Shown piece by piece: positions 1 to 12,803 of a DNA stretch of 64,000 nt (within the stretch, counting starts at the first letter, position 1; each line of letters starts with the position of its first letter). Source of the stretch: Paramecium tetraurelia (taxonomy: Eukaryota > Ciliophora > Oligohymenophorea > Peniculida > Parameciidae). The stretch covers positions 481,224-545,223 of the forward strand of contig NW_001799144.1 of the NCBI RefSeq assembly GCF_000165425.1, read 5' to 3'. Position numbers and translations under genes: made by a program. The notes under the pieces are model-generated. The model searched no databases, was not told where the DNA came from, and was given only the letters and a program-made list of their open reading frames with translations.

Positions 1-2012
1 TTATTGCTATTAATGCCAAGACTTTATGTATTTGATTCTCGCCTAATAGTCTTCAACTGAACATTCATTATTGACTGTGTCAGTTGAAACTGCATCGATA
101 AGTTCCTACACAAAGCGGATCTAACTATGAGGTCTTCTATGTCTAATTTAATATCCCTCATTAATTTGTTCATTGTTGATCATTGCATGCGATAATCTGT
201 TTCGCTTATTATCTCTTTGTAATGTCTCAATTCCAGCATTTACCTCTGTCTGTCTTGTATCGATAACAATCTTCTTATTGAGTATTATCAATGGACTTTT
301 TGGATTGTTAGGCTTTACATCTGGACTAACAGTCTGAGGGTACACAAAAAACCAGCAGTGAAACCCTTTTCCTGGTTATGTCTCAAATCTGAGTCCACCT
401 CCTTTTTCGAATCTCTATTACGATAATGCCTCTGCAATCTTATTGCTGATGAAGAGTCCCAATCCAAACCCTGCTGTGTTCTTTGATATTTTTTAAATTG
501 AAGGCACTCCCGATTGCAACAACAAAGTTAATCGATCCTATTCTGGCTTTGTCATTCCTATACCAGTGTCTTCAACATGGAATACCACGTATGGTTTCTT
601 ATTGGACAGAGATGTTTCAACCTTTAAGGAAATCAAACCTTGCAGTGTAAACTTCTGAGCATTTGATACTAAATTAATCAAAATCTATTTAATTCTATTT
701 CGATCAGATAGAATCTATGTTATTTTGGAATTAAATTCAATTTTGATTTCTAAATTCTTTTTTGAGACTTGATCCTTGAACAATGAAATGACTTCCAAGA
801 TCAAATCCTAGATGTTGAAGACTCCTACTTGCAGACTGAATGTCTTTCCCAAAATGCTGTTGTAATCCATCATATCCAAAACCATACTGTGCATTACCTT
901 CCCATTCACCAATATTGGTTTGATGAATTACTCTTAGACATTCTGCGGCACATCCTCATGGCATTCTGCTACCTATGCCAAAGCTAAGATATAATTTAAT
1001 GATGTATTGTATTCATGGCTGAAACTCTTAAACAATTACTGCATAGTAGTTTGTGTAAATACTTTCTTGATTTGCAAATTGTATTCCTCCATATTTTGTA
1101 TTATAATCGTAAAAGACTTAGGTTCAACGTAAAACACCTTCAAGTGCAGGTCATTGTATCCGCGAATGCTGAAGACCTCAAATTCATATGGGAATTTCTG
1201 TAGTTGTTACAGCTATTCCAATAATTCACTTAAGGTGTAATTAAGTTGAGCTTCCTTCAAATCGTAAATTGATGGAAATTTACAGCTAAATTACTCTTGC
1301 ATCAATAATTTAGTCTACTTGTCCACAGATAATAAGGGACTATTCAAAAGTTCCTAAATATTGATATTCTTCAATAGCTCCTATGCTCTCGAATTGCGCA
1401 TCATCAGATTTAATTTACAATCCAACTTAATTATACTTATTAGAGAATTCTATAACTCATAATTTCGATCCGTGTCTGAGCTCGTTCTGATATTCATTGT
1501 GTCATCAAGATATCTGTCACTCCTTATGATCTATTGAACTATTATTTTTTTGTGATAGTAGGCAAACAATAATAATATAATTGTAATTATTATTGGTTAC
1601 CCATAATTTAGATTATGCAGTACTTTCCAAATGCCCATGATGATGAGATGCAGGGATTTGAAAATGTTAAAATAGTGTTTCTGTTTTTAATCCTTATTTA
1701 AATTGTCATATAGGAAAGGTGGAAGCAGAAATAAAAACACCTTCTCAGGATTCATTTCCTGCAAAAGTACTACTGTTAATTAATCACTTACTTAGGATGT
1801 TCAGAGCTAATAGTAGAATTGGGATTAGGAAACTTATAGATTGCCTAGATTTTTATAGTTTTTGGACTATGAGGAAACACATTACGATCCCCAACTCGAT
1901 ACCATAATAAAATAGCTGACTCTATCATAAAAATATAGTACTCAACTCCTAATATCATTTCGTAGGTCGTATTGCATAGCCAAACGCCACTGTATAAAAT
2001 AGCCAATATCAT
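1..2012 (-). CDS. Membrane-anchored histidine kinase, truncated by window edge
   Basis: This is a sensor histidine kinase, the first part of a phosphorelay. Reading leftwards, several hydrophobic helices (about 1420-2010) are followed by a dimerisation/H-box with SHEYNT near 985, an N-box (NLVSNAQKFT) and the ATP-lid G-boxes (NTAGFGLGLF near 455-490). The frame is still open at base 1. A receiver domain probably lies outside the window, because the three kinases at 15.4-22.2 kb have one in that place. Two introns were inferred, at 1770-1791 (22 nt) and 1867-1885 (19 nt); removing both joins all frames consistently. The start at 2012 is the best ATG, but the frame stays open upstream to about 2260, so the N-terminus may be longer. 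The H-box has Tyr where the other three kinases have Phe. Confidence 0.8.
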
Positions 2013-2259
2013 ACTTAATGTAATATTATATAATTAAATGATAATCGGACTTATAGAGTAGATTCGTCTTAAATACTCAATTAGAACTACGGAAACAACT
2101 TTGAAAAATTGCCTATTATTATACCCTCTAGGTTTTCAGGCAATTAATTTCAATCTCTTACGAATAAACCACTAATTCTGTAACAGATTGTTAATAATCC
2201 CATTTATGAATGCTTCGTTGATTATAACAAATATATAAAATTAGGTAAATGTGTTGTTG

Positions 2260-3466
2260 TCAATTTAAAAATTTATTCAGTTTAATTCTACTAGTCATGT
2301 GTCTATGGTATTTGAGTGGAAGCAACAAAACATCAGCATCTTGTTTGATAATACTATTTTAAGAAGTCAAATTTGTATTATTTAACAAAAATGTCTCAGT
2401 GTGTAATTTCTTGAAACTGGTTCTCGTTGTTGTTATGCTTGTTAAGCTTTATTATTTTTTACGTTTTGGAGTCAATTTATCATATTTAACAGACTTCATT
2501 ATTTCAGGTACCTAAAGATCAATGATATGATGGTCTAGAAGAGATTTTTTAAGACTCATTTTCATTTTTAATCTATCTTCAATAATAGACTGGGCCTTGG
2601 CGGGTAATTGCATTAGTTGTGATTTTTGGATTTCAAAAATATGAGCTTGTTACTTGACTCTTGCAGTGTAAGGCGCCATTGTACAATCCTCATTAAATGA
2701 ATCAAAAATTGAACAAGTACACATGATATTACGCTTAGTTTCCAAATTTACTTGGCCCAAATAGACAAGAAACATGGATTCTGTTGGTTGATATATTGTA
2801 ATTATCGTTTCATTTTCTTCAAATTGTTGTAGGAGTAAGGAGTCAGCTAAAGTATGTATTTGCTATTTTTCGGTTTAGTTTGTAGGTTCAAACAGCTTGA
2901 GAAAGAACGTGCGTTTTTATCTGATGAATTATTCGTGTTTGAGGAAGAGGAGGGATTGGGATTATTTGGTGACGTACAATAGTTTGGAGTGCTCGAGAGA
3001 GAACTGGAGGGGATAGGATATAATGATTTTACAATTTTTTAAAGGTATCGTTTTTCAGCGATGTATCCATAATTTAATTGTCTTTGGAACAAGAGTTTGT
3101 TCTTCTTGACGTATTGGACATTGGATTCGAAGGAGTCGAGGTCGTCTTGTTCGGAGGAATCGAGGACCAACTTGCCTTCTAAAAACAAGTAGATGTTTTC
3201 GTTTTGGGTTTCCGAGATTACCTGAAAGGGAGGCAAGTCAAGTAAATGCAGACGTTAACAAAGCTGAATGGGATTATAGAGGATAGATACTAAGATATAT
3301 TCTGATCTGCTTTGCAATTGCAATTTGAGGAATAATGGTTGGAGATGGACTTTCAGATTGTCGTAAATGAGCTACTGTAAGGTGGAGATTGTACTTCTGC
3401 TTGTATTTGGTTGCGTTGATTCAATTTGAGGAGGTCGTACACAAGGGTATTAATAATTTCAGTCAT
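2260..3466 (-). CDS. Cyclic-nucleotide-binding-like protein
   Basis: Predicted product of about 385 residues, with introns at 3372-3394 and 3004-3032 inferred from frame and exon-length arithmetic. Two stretches look like cyclic-nucleotide-binding beta-rolls: one near residues 80-125 (ENIYLFLEGKLVL) and one near residues 215-260 (ADSLLLQQFEENETIITIY, then MFLVYLGQV). The canonical phosphate-binding cassette (GE...RAA) is not visible in either, so it may fold like a CNB domain without binding cAMP or cGMP. The C-terminus is basic. Its start codon lies 14 bp from that of the divergent deaminase gene. The family assignment is by pattern only; a kinase regulatory-subunit relative is possible. Confidence 0.55.
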
Positions 3467-3480
3467 ATTATATAAAATAA
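3467..3480. promoter_or_regulatory. 14-bp spacer between divergent start codons
   Basis: All 14 bases are A or T and contain a TATATAAAA-like core. The spacer separates the ATGs of the CNB-like gene (-) and the deaminase gene (+). It must include or abut both 5' ends, so the promoter elements probably overlap coding sequence. Confidence 0.45.
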
Positions 3481-3957
3481 ATGGAATTATAGAAGGAAGA
3501 CATATTGAAATATATGAAAATGGCATTGGAATAGGCTGAGTTGGGGAGGCAGAACAAGGAGGTTCCTGTTGGGTGTGTGATTGTGAATAGGAACGACGGG
3601 AAAATAGTGGAGAAAGCCTACAATAATACAAATAAATCAAAAAATGCAACATAACATTGCGAAATAATTTGCATCAATCGCATGAACAGAGATTTGGAGG
3701 ATTGCATCTTGTTCGTGACTTGCGAGCCATGCATAATGTGTGGTCAGGCTTTGAATTACGTGAAGATCCATAGTGTGTATTATGGGTGCAATAATTCGCG
3801 ATTTGGGGGGAATGGGACTGTATTGTCGTTAAATAAGTATCCGAGTTTTGGGGGTCATTTGGAGTATGATTGCATGAAGATTTTGCAAGATTTTTATGAG
3901 GAGGGCAATGAGAACATCGAGGAGTAGTTCAGACATCGAAAAAAATAAAAATAATGA
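3481..3957 (+). CDS. tRNA adenosine(34) deaminase, ADAT2/Tad2 type
   Basis: Intronless, 158 residues, near the usual length for the catalytic subunit of the eukaryotic tRNA A34-to-inosine deaminase. Visible landmarks in order: YMKMALEQAELG, EVPVGCVIV, a zinc-ligand/catalytic motif H-C-E near residue 60, and the second zinc motif CEPCIMC. FGGNGTVLS follows, typical of ADAT2. The usual HAE is HCE here; the middle position is not a ligand, so activity is expected. It would act with an ADAT3 partner to make wobble inosine. Three in-frame TAG/TAA codons read as Gln, plus two near the C-terminus, support the ciliate code. A start at Met12 or Met14 is also possible. Confidence 0.9.
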
Positions 3958-4015
3958 TACAACTGTGGTCAATAGAAGTGAAACAAATATTAATATAAAT
4001 TTATTATAAAATTAA

Positions 4016-7000
4016 ATGGAGTAGAGTTCAATGGAAAGCGAAGATGTGAGTTATAGTGTGTTGATATTATCTAGGAGTTCGTCGAGAGACATAAGAAAAA
4101 TTAGATGATTCTCCAGCAGGTGAAGGAAATATGGAAGGAGTCCGATTTGTCAAAGGATGATGGAATATTGCAGATATTGAATGATTTCAAGGAGGAAATT
4201 TTGGATGATTTGGAAGATGAATACGAACCTGAATATAGAGCAATATAAGTTTAAGAAAATATAAATATAGATTTAGTTCCAATGAATGAGGTTCAAAAAG
4301 CCCTCATCTATGACGACAAGTAATTTCGATAACATTATTAGGTATCCCTTTTTGAAGATAAGGAAGCGAATCTTGATATAAGCAAAGAAGATTTCAATGA
4401 TGGCGATGCAATTGACCAAGCATCCCATATTCGAGTTTTTCACCCTGCTGGTCATCATATTTAACTCTATCATGCTTGCCTTGGATGATCCGACTACGGA
4501 CATCTAGACTCCCTTTTAGGATCTAATGGATATAATCTTCTTGGCAGTTTACACATTTGAGGCAGTTTTAAAAATTATCGCAATGGGCTTTGTTTTCAAT
4601 AGCAATACCTATCTCCGCGATTTGTGGAATGTCTTAGATTTCACAGTCATTGTAACAGCATACATCCCCTATTTTGTGAATAACTCTGGTTTGTAACTGA
4701 GTGCTTTGAGATCATTGAGAGTCTTAAGACCATTGAGAACAATATCCTCAGTAAAATCATTGAGAAGCATAATGATGACATTATTTGCCTCATTTGCTGA
4801 ATTGGGTAATTCCTTGATTATATTGGGATTCACCTACACAATTTTCGCAATAGCTGGATTGCAACTGTTCTCTGGATATGCGAAATTGAGATGTTTTGAT
4901 GAAAATGGCATCATCTAAATGTCTGGTTATGATACGGATGAGCCATTTTGCAATGGATCTTGTCCTGAAAATTATATCTGTGGTAAAATGATGGACAATC
5001 CCATCAATGGACTATTGTCATTTGATGATTTTGGGTTGGCCTTTTTGTAAGTATTTATCATTACTACACTTGAAGGATGGACTACGATTATGTAGACTAT
5101 AATGACTACGTTTTCACAATTTTCAGTCTTTTATTTCTTACTCTGTGTAATTATCGGAGCATTCTTTCTCGTCAATCTGACTTTGGCTATCATAAAAATC
5201 AATTTTTCAAAGGCTGAGTCTCAAGAGCCTATCAAGCCTGATGATGTAAGTTACAATCTCAAACAAATGAAGAGACTGGGAATCTATAAATTCACCAGAG
5301 ATTCTCAAACACCCAGTATCACTCGTAAACATACCATCCGAATGACTCGATTGAGACAATCAATTAACAACTAAAACAATATTAATATCAATGTTGCCAA
5401 CAAGCAAATAGATGAACCCAAAAGAAGTTCAATTAAGGTCAATTTCTAACCCTTGAACATTAAGGACTTCAGTAAACCTCATCAAGTCAAATACAACAAT
5501 AACAGAATATTGCTTTAGGGAATCCAAGGAGTTAGAACAGAACAACCCGTCAGTAAATACTAGGAAGCCAACAATCCTCAACTAATCATGAAGACTAGTG
5601 TCCAATCTGTGAATGCTCCGTAAATCAGGAAACTAAGCAAACTTGGAACACAATTCAAACAATCCCAAAGAAAAATGTCAATCACCCATCAAGAAGACAG
5701 TCCTTTGGAAGAGTTGGATAACCTATTGAAATTCGCTGTTCGTAGACAATCTGTATTGAGAGTCGATACGAAGATCATGGCATCTCCAAGAATACCCACT
5801 CCTTCCAAGGAAACTCCATTACCTGTCAGCAGTAGTTCCATGTTAGACGAATCTCAATCTCCTGGAAAACCTCATCAATCCAATTTCTTGGGAATCCCTA
5901 AATAGCAATTCAATTTCTTGCAAGATTAGAAATCATTCAATGAAAATGATGTACTCAGTGTGACTCTCTCGGAAATCGATTCCATCTCTGATAGTGAATT
6001 AAATCAAAGATTCAAGGAATTCGAAATCTCCTTCCAAATTGAAAAGTCAGATGATAAAACAGCCAATGAAACAGAGGATCGTAAACCGATTCAACACATC
6101 CATCAAAAGAGGAGAAAATAAGATGCTCCATTGATCTATGAATTAAGCAAAGAGGATGAAAAACTGAAGATCAGATTGTTTCAATCTAAACTAGTTCCAA
6201 GAGTTGTTTACAAAGAATTTCACTCCGAATCCAGTAAAGACATCCTTGTAAGTTTGGAAATCAAAAAATAAAGGAAAGACTAAGAGATACGAAATCTAAG
6301 AATCTAAAACATGAAATTCACTCTGAAATATTAATTCCAAAACAATTCCACTAAATTATCATTATCTAAAACTTCACAACAATAATAATCCAAAAGTTCA
6401 TTGAGTTCAAATGACCAAAAACTCAAAGAAACTGTTAAATCTAGGAAAATCATCCCATTAACTGAAATACCATCAGTGCAAGAAATCACTACTCCCAAAC
6501 TAAACGTTAGAAAACAATAAAAACGTAAGACTATTGTCCATAAGGTCTTTACTTACGAATAATATTAATCTGGTTTTAATCATAGTTCAGAAGTAGATGC
6601 CAATTTTAATGAAAAGTTAGAGGAGGTTGAAACCTAACAACTCACTTTTAAAACTCCCAATGAGACTTATTTTTATACTCAAACTGCATTTTAATAATAC
6701 CATCAAATTAAAAATGATGACATTAATCTAAGCAATGGGAATCTAGTTGGTTAAGCTTCAATTGAAGATGTAATCATGATTAGAAGTAGCTTATAAAAAA
6801 GGTTTAATTTTATTTTATAGGGAATGAATTTTACGAAATAAGATTATATGATATATATGACGAAGGATATGCTGAAAATGCTGCAATTCAAATTATTCCT
6901 CATTGTCGACTCGAGATATTTCAATATGATGTTGAATCTAGCAGTGTTTATTAATACAGTAATCCTGTGTTTGGATGGTTTGGTCAATAACTCGGAAGAC

Positions 7001-10000
7001 CTGAATGATTTCAATCTAGCCTTTACTATCCTATTCACTATTGAAATGGGATTAAAAATGATTGGATTCGGCATCATCTAATACATAAGAGACCCAATGA
7101 ATATCTTTGATGCTCTAATCGTAGCCCTTAGTTTGATCGATATATTCTTTTTATCAGGTAGTTCGGTCTTCAAATCAGTGAGAATATTTAGAGCCTTCAG
7201 AGTATTGAGAGTAACTAAGTTGATGAGGTAATTGTTATCATCTAAATGAAATAGATCCTTAAAATTTATGAATTTCTTAGTCTAAGTGTTGAGCAATGCA
7301 TTCCAATCCTTAATGTACATCTTCCTCTTACTCATTCTATTTATATACATATTTACATTGTTGGGAATGTCCTTCTTTGGTGGCTAATTGACTTACACAC
7401 CCAGTCGATAGAGTTATGACACATTTTATGAGTCCTTTTTAGTTGTATTCTAAGTGCTGACTCTCGAGAATTGGAATAGCATCCTTTACGATCTACTCAA
7501 ATAACCAGTCTCTTGGATTATCACCATGATTTACTTAATAGCTTGGATCTTTATAGGAAGTTATGTGTTGTTGAATTTGTTCTTGGCTAGTTTGTTGGAT
7601 CAATTCGAGGCAGAGTACTTAAGAGAACATAGTTTAGAAAATAGCAATTAGGAGGGAGAATAGATTCAATAGCAATAAATTTAATAGACTTAAACGATGA
7701 ATTAAACCGTAGTCAATATGTCGGTTAATTAGACTTTAAATCCCATATTGGCTAAGCAACTACTAACCAGATAGGATTCCTTAAATAAATTTATCTATTT
7801 CTCAGAACCAGGGCTGTGCTTTTACTCCTTGAATATATTTAGTCAAAACAACCCAATAAGGAGATTATGTTACAAGATAGTTAAAAACAGTTTATTTGAT
7901 TAAATCATTTTATTCGCCATATTTCTGAGCTCATTGAAATTGGTGATTGATACATATGTGAGTAACTTTTTGGATTGGGCAGATTGGTTCTTCGCACTCT
8001 TCTTTGGAGTAGAATTCTTATTTAAGATCATCGCTTATGGATTTGTGATGGAAGAGAATGCATATTTGAGAGAGAGTTGGAATATTCTTGATTTCATTAT
8101 AGTTGTGTGCTCTTTCATTGATATATCAGTAGCATCAATTGATTTGAGTTTTGTAAAGATTTTAAGATTATTACGTACATTACGACCGTTGAGATTGATA
8201 TCCTAAAATAAATCCATGAAGTTATTAGTAACGACGTTGATCAACTCAATTTCAGGTATTGTGAACGTAGGAGTGGTTGTGATATTAGTGTTTCTGATGT
8301 TTGCAATATTGGGAGTGAATTTGGAGAAGGGCAAAATGAATTATTGTGATATTGGCAGTGATGAACAATCCTACTTGCACAAAGCAGATTGTATTTCGGA
8401 AGGGTATGAATGGAAAAATAGAGACATGAATTTTGATAATGTGTTTTGGGCCATGTTGACTCTCTTCATTGTATCCACATAAGAGGGTTGGCCTACTTAA
8501 ATGTATTGGTTTGTTGATGCCGATGAAAGTGGGCCTATCAAGAATAATTAAATGTGGTTTACTAGTTACTTTTTGATCTTCTTGCTGATTGGATCTATTC
8601 TACTGATGAATATGTTTGTTGGTGTTATTTTAGTGAATTACAAATTGGCAGAAGACGAAATGAAGGATAAGAATGTATCCAGAGATCAGGAAGATTGGAT
8701 AAGTATATAAAAATTAATAGTCGATTCGAATCCTAATTTTGCTTTGTACTATCCTCCAAAGAATCAATACAGAGCATTGATATTCAAGATTATTTCAAAT
8801 AAAATATTTGATTTCTTTATCATGCTCTGTATTATTGTAAATATTGCAGCAATGGCCTCCAATTATGAGGGTAAATAGATCGCATTATTAAAATAGGGTC
8901 AAGTGTCAAGTACTAATACATTTTAGAAACATTGAACTTGGTTTTGAGTGTGATCTTTATATTTGAATCTTTGTTGAAGATTATCGGATTTGGACCACGA
9001 GGATATTTTAGAAACAATTGGAATCAGTTTGATTTCTTTGTGGTTCTTTCCTCAATTCTTGATATGATTTTGAGTTTCACTGATAATAAGGATAACCCTA
9101 TTCTATCTGCTGGACCTTAACTCATTAGAGTTTTTAGAGTTTTAAGGGTTACTAGATTATTTAGATTAGTTAAATCTCTACACAGTTTGAAAAAGTTGAT
9201 TGACACTGCTCTATTCTCTTTACCTGCTTTGTTTAATGTATCTGCCTTAATGTTTTTACTTTACTTCATTTTCTCTGTTTTGGGAGTATTCCTATTCAGC
9301 AATCTCAGGTATAATTTCATCGTCTATTTTTAGTGATGGTTACATTATTAATAGTGAAAATAATTTCAACGACTTTCATCATGCTTTAATTTTACTATTT
9401 AGATGCACGACAGGTGAGGATTGGTATTTATTGATGTACGATGTGATGAACAAGGCCAGTTATTATTATTGTTCATATTTCATCATATTTGTGGTAATCA
9501 TGTAAAGAATCATGCTCAATTTATTTGTGCTCATCATTTTGGATCAATATGAAAGATTCTACTTTAATTCTGATAATCCTTTGTAGAGATTTCAGGAGTT
9601 CGAAGACGACTTCGTTGATGGATGGGCACCTTTGGCCTCTGAAACTAAGGGCCAATAGATTCATCAAGATCAGCTGGTCTAATTGATGTTGTCAATCAAG
9701 GCACCTATGGGTTATGATTTGAAGGAGAAGATCAACACGGCTGTTAACGATTGGAAGACCTACAATTCTGATGCTGAAAAATCTTCTTAGAATCTGGAGA
9801 AGATTAAGGTCATGGTCACAACGGAAGCCAAGAAAGCAGTGGCCAAGACAATTATGAACATGTAGATAGAGTCTGATGAAAATTAAATGCTAGAATACCA
9901 TTATGTGTTATTTGCCTTTATGAAGAACTTCTAAACTGATTTATTCAAGGAAGTTACTCAAGCAGGGTTGCATAAGTTGATTTAAAGGGAAGAATAGACT

Positions 10001-10435
10001 TTAAATAAGATTAAGAAAAATAGACATAGCTCACAAGAAGTCAATCCTTGCGTTGAATTATTGTTTCATATCATGTGTTTTAAAGCATACAAGAGATATG
10101 CAATCAAATTGAAGGAGAGAATGAATAGACAACAGAACGAGTTCAGTCAAAAGAGTTCTGATTCTTCGTATCTCCACAAAAGCTCAGATATAGTATAGAG
10201 AGACAGCATTAGTCAGTCCTTGGAATCCATCTAAGAATCTAAACAATAATTTTGCTTACCCCCTGATTTAGCTGTTTATCAGAGTGATGTGAATATTGCA
10301 ATCAAAGATAATAGTCAAAACACGAAGAATCGAGGATCAGTCTAATAGCTTGTTGAATAAAAGCTAGAAAATATTAGCGAATTCAATAGTGAATAAAGCA
10401 TCAGCTTCAACAAGTTAAATGATATATCGAATTGA
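4016..10435 (+). CDS. Four-domain voltage-gated Ca2+ channel alpha subunit
   Basis: A 2,096-residue protein after removing introns at 4046-4074, 4320-4341, 7228-7254, 8871-8896 and 9309-9333. Four six-helix repeats are visible at about residues 115-380, 940-1175, 1265-1515 and 1565-1800. Each has an Arg-rich S4 (for example RSLRVLRPLR, RIFRAFRVLR, RLLRTLRPLR, RVFRVLRVTRLFR). The pore loops read TLEGW (E336), TLENW (E1125), TQEGW (E1464) and TGEDW (E1758), an EEEE ring as in calcium-selective channels rather than Na+ or NALCN types. The I-II linker is about 550 residues, Ser/Thr/Lys/Gln-rich, far longer than usual. The roughly 290-residue C-tail has no obvious IQ motif. In Paramecium, ciliary channels of this class carry the Ca2+ current for ciliary reversal; assigning that role here is inference. 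Confidence 0.93.
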
Positions 10436-10493
10436 CTCCTATTTGTATATTTTAAGATTTCAAACTACACATATTTATTAGTATAAACAATTC

Positions 10494-11283
10494 TCATTTT
10501 GATAAATAGCCCACTTGAAATTTCTCAAGAATGTAATGGAAATTGATCCAAGGATGATGTTGGAGGAACAGGAGAGTGGCATCCTTTCCAACTCCCCTGA
10601 GAATTTATTCTCGACCCCCAGGATGTTTCTCAATGTAATAAGACACATCATAGATATTGTCTTGCAACACAATCCATGCATCATTTTGGGTATTATGTAA
10701 TTGAACCTTGATATTAATAAAAAACGAGCAATACCTCTTCCATGGTGTAAGATTTAAATTCAGTTTGTCGTTTATGTAATGTTTGATTTGTGGTTGATTT
10801 AATTTTAGTAATTGGATAGGTGTTGGCACTTCTCTCAATGCTTTATTTCTGGTTAATCATGTTCGTATTGTCCTTAACGTTTTGGCTGGCTTCTCGATAT
10901 TGTTGATTAAGATTAAAGATGGTTTGCATCTGATAATTGACACTTTCCAATTTTTGCATTTTCTTATACTTTTGGATCACAAGTTGATTTGGGTGTATCT
11001 GGTAGAGATTCTGAAATTCCTATTCTTCTACCATATTCATCATCTATGTGTTGTTGGAGTTGGTGATATAGACATTTTGTGATTGAATGAAGTGAGGGAG
11101 TGAGTTTTGGATAGGTTGTGAGTTGGAATCAAGGAATGCCATGTTATTCAGTTTATTTTTGGTTGAGATTTCATTGAAAAGGAAGAAGAGCACTTCATTT
11201 AGGATATTTTGATCGAGATCTTGCCAGAGTAGGGTGTATTGGCGATTGGCATAGTAGAAATTGATTTGTTGATTGGTATTCAT
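10494..11283 (-). CDS. Cytochrome b5-domain protein
   Basis: Predicted 253 residues. The C-terminal 90 residues form a cytochrome b5 haem domain: YTMEEV, NDAWIVLQDNIYDVSYYIE, then the haem-ligand loop HPGG, and a second His in LQHHPW. One intron (10707-10734, 28 nt, ending AAG rather than TAG) falls between YTMEE and VQLHN; without it the domain is out of frame. The N-terminal 150 residues are Asn/Gln-rich with no recognised fold (starts MNTNQQINFYY). There is no C-terminal membrane anchor, so it looks soluble, unlike microsomal b5. It would act as an electron carrier or haem-binding module; the partner is unknown. The start lies 12 bp from the divergent beta-helix gene. Confidence 0.85.
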
Positions 11284-11295
11284 TATATTATAAAA
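11284..11295. promoter_or_regulatory. 12-bp spacer between divergent start codons
   Basis: An all-A/T spacer (TATATTATAAAA) between the cytochrome b5 gene (-) and the beta-helix gene (+). It is too short to hold separate promoters and 5' UTRs for both genes as annotated. Confidence 0.4.
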
Positions 11296-12803
11296 ATGAA
11301 TGATAATGGCATACTCGAGGAGTAGAGGAGGGAATCATTAAGTTCGACCAATCAAACAGTTGAAACTCCAACACAGGAGGAAATGGATTGGGAGGCATTT
11401 CAATAATTATTAATCTAAGAGAGAGTCGAAGTAAGGAGGAAGAAAATAATAATAGACAAAGAGGTGGAAATATCTTAGGTGTTGAAGTTGAGTGGGAATA
11501 TGTCAGTGATTCAATTCAAGGGAGGTAATTTGATATTTGAGGGGAGTACGAGAGATTCTATTTTTGATGAAGAATGTAGTATTTAAGGATTTCAAATAGA
11601 AGTTTATTAAACCTCTCCTTGCATTAGAGTGCATTACAGAAACCTGTTGATTATGGCATGTAATGTTGAGAACTTTCAAAATTAAGGGTTGTTTATTACC
11701 TTTGATAACTCCTTAACGATAAACGATACGATATTGAAGGGATTTCAAGTATATTTTGGTTGTGAGAACAACGGGACGAAATTGAGTATAAATCATTCGA
11801 TAATAAAGAGTGATTGTTAATAGTAATAATAGTCAGTTTTGATTCATGCGGACAACCTCGGAGAATTTGCGATGGAACTTACAAATTCAATAATAGAAGG
11901 TAGTTCAGTCATTATAACAAATAGTAAGAATGTGGAAGTCACAATTAAGGATAATGAATTTAAAAATTAGTAAATTTCCATTTCATTTGAAAATGTCAAG
12001 AACAAATCAATCACAATCCACAAGAACATATTTTACCTGTCTTGGGATTATGCAATCAAAATGACTGATGTTGTTGTGGACAAATTACAGCTATTCAAAA
12101 ACACAATCACCAAATGCAGAATTGGAATCTATCTATACAATGTGATAGAAGTATGCCCCTTGGTTCAACACATTAAACCTATCTCGCTCAAATAGAATGT
12201 ATTGACAAGCATGGAACAAACAGCCATCAGGATTGGAGAAGTCATCTGTATGGAAATAGATGAAATCAACATCTAAGACAACATTATCGGAATGGATATT
12301 GACATCAGCACATCCAAAAGGCCAGAAAAGAATACTTTCAATCCTTTTATCATTACGATTAAGAACTCTACAATAGCATCCAACCGTATCCATGGCATCT
12401 TTCTCAATAGCAACTTGTCCTACAATCCCATCCATCTCCAGATCTCTAAGTCTGCATTCTTCTCTAACTGCAATTCCTTGAGTCTCTCTCATCAAGGAGA
12501 ATCGAACGACCAAAGTAAGTCTGATGATATTAAATAGGATTCAAGGTCAATATTAATAGTTGCCAATTCCAAGACAATCACTTTTCTAACTCTAATTCAA
12601 ATTATGAAATCAATATCAGCAATACTAACATTGTAGTAAGAAAATCTAAATAATTTGATAGCATAATAATCAACTCCTTCTTAATTCAAGGTCAAAAAAC
12701 TGTCAAATAATGTGAATATATTTCAACTAATTATATATTGTTAATTCAATTATTCATTAATGTTAAAAACACCTAGTCTTAAATCATTTTCTAATCCAAG
12801 TGA
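11296..12803 (+). CDS. Right-handed beta-helix (PbH1-like) protein
   Basis: Predicted 494 residues with one intron at 12515-12537 (23 nt). After an acidic/basic leader, the protein is a run of short beta strands separated by Asn/Ser turns, with repeated I-x-N/I-x-D steps (IIKS, IIEGS, IKDNEF, IHKNIF, LFKNTITK, LKQNVL, IQDNIIG, IKNSTIASN). This is the pattern of PbH1 repeats found in pectin-lyase-fold and FBXO11/SHCBP1-like proteins. There is no signal peptide, so it is probably cytosolic. If the intron is kept, the frame stays open and runs into the frame of the next gene (TBCK-like). The stop at 12801-12803 lies inside the likely start region of that gene, a same-strand overlap. Confidence 0.65.

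Noticed and set aside
10605-10838. Cytochrome b5 read without an intron (WKRYCSFFINIK...)
   Set aside because: Splicing 10707-10734 gives the family-typical YTMEEV start of the domain; the unspliced reading does not.
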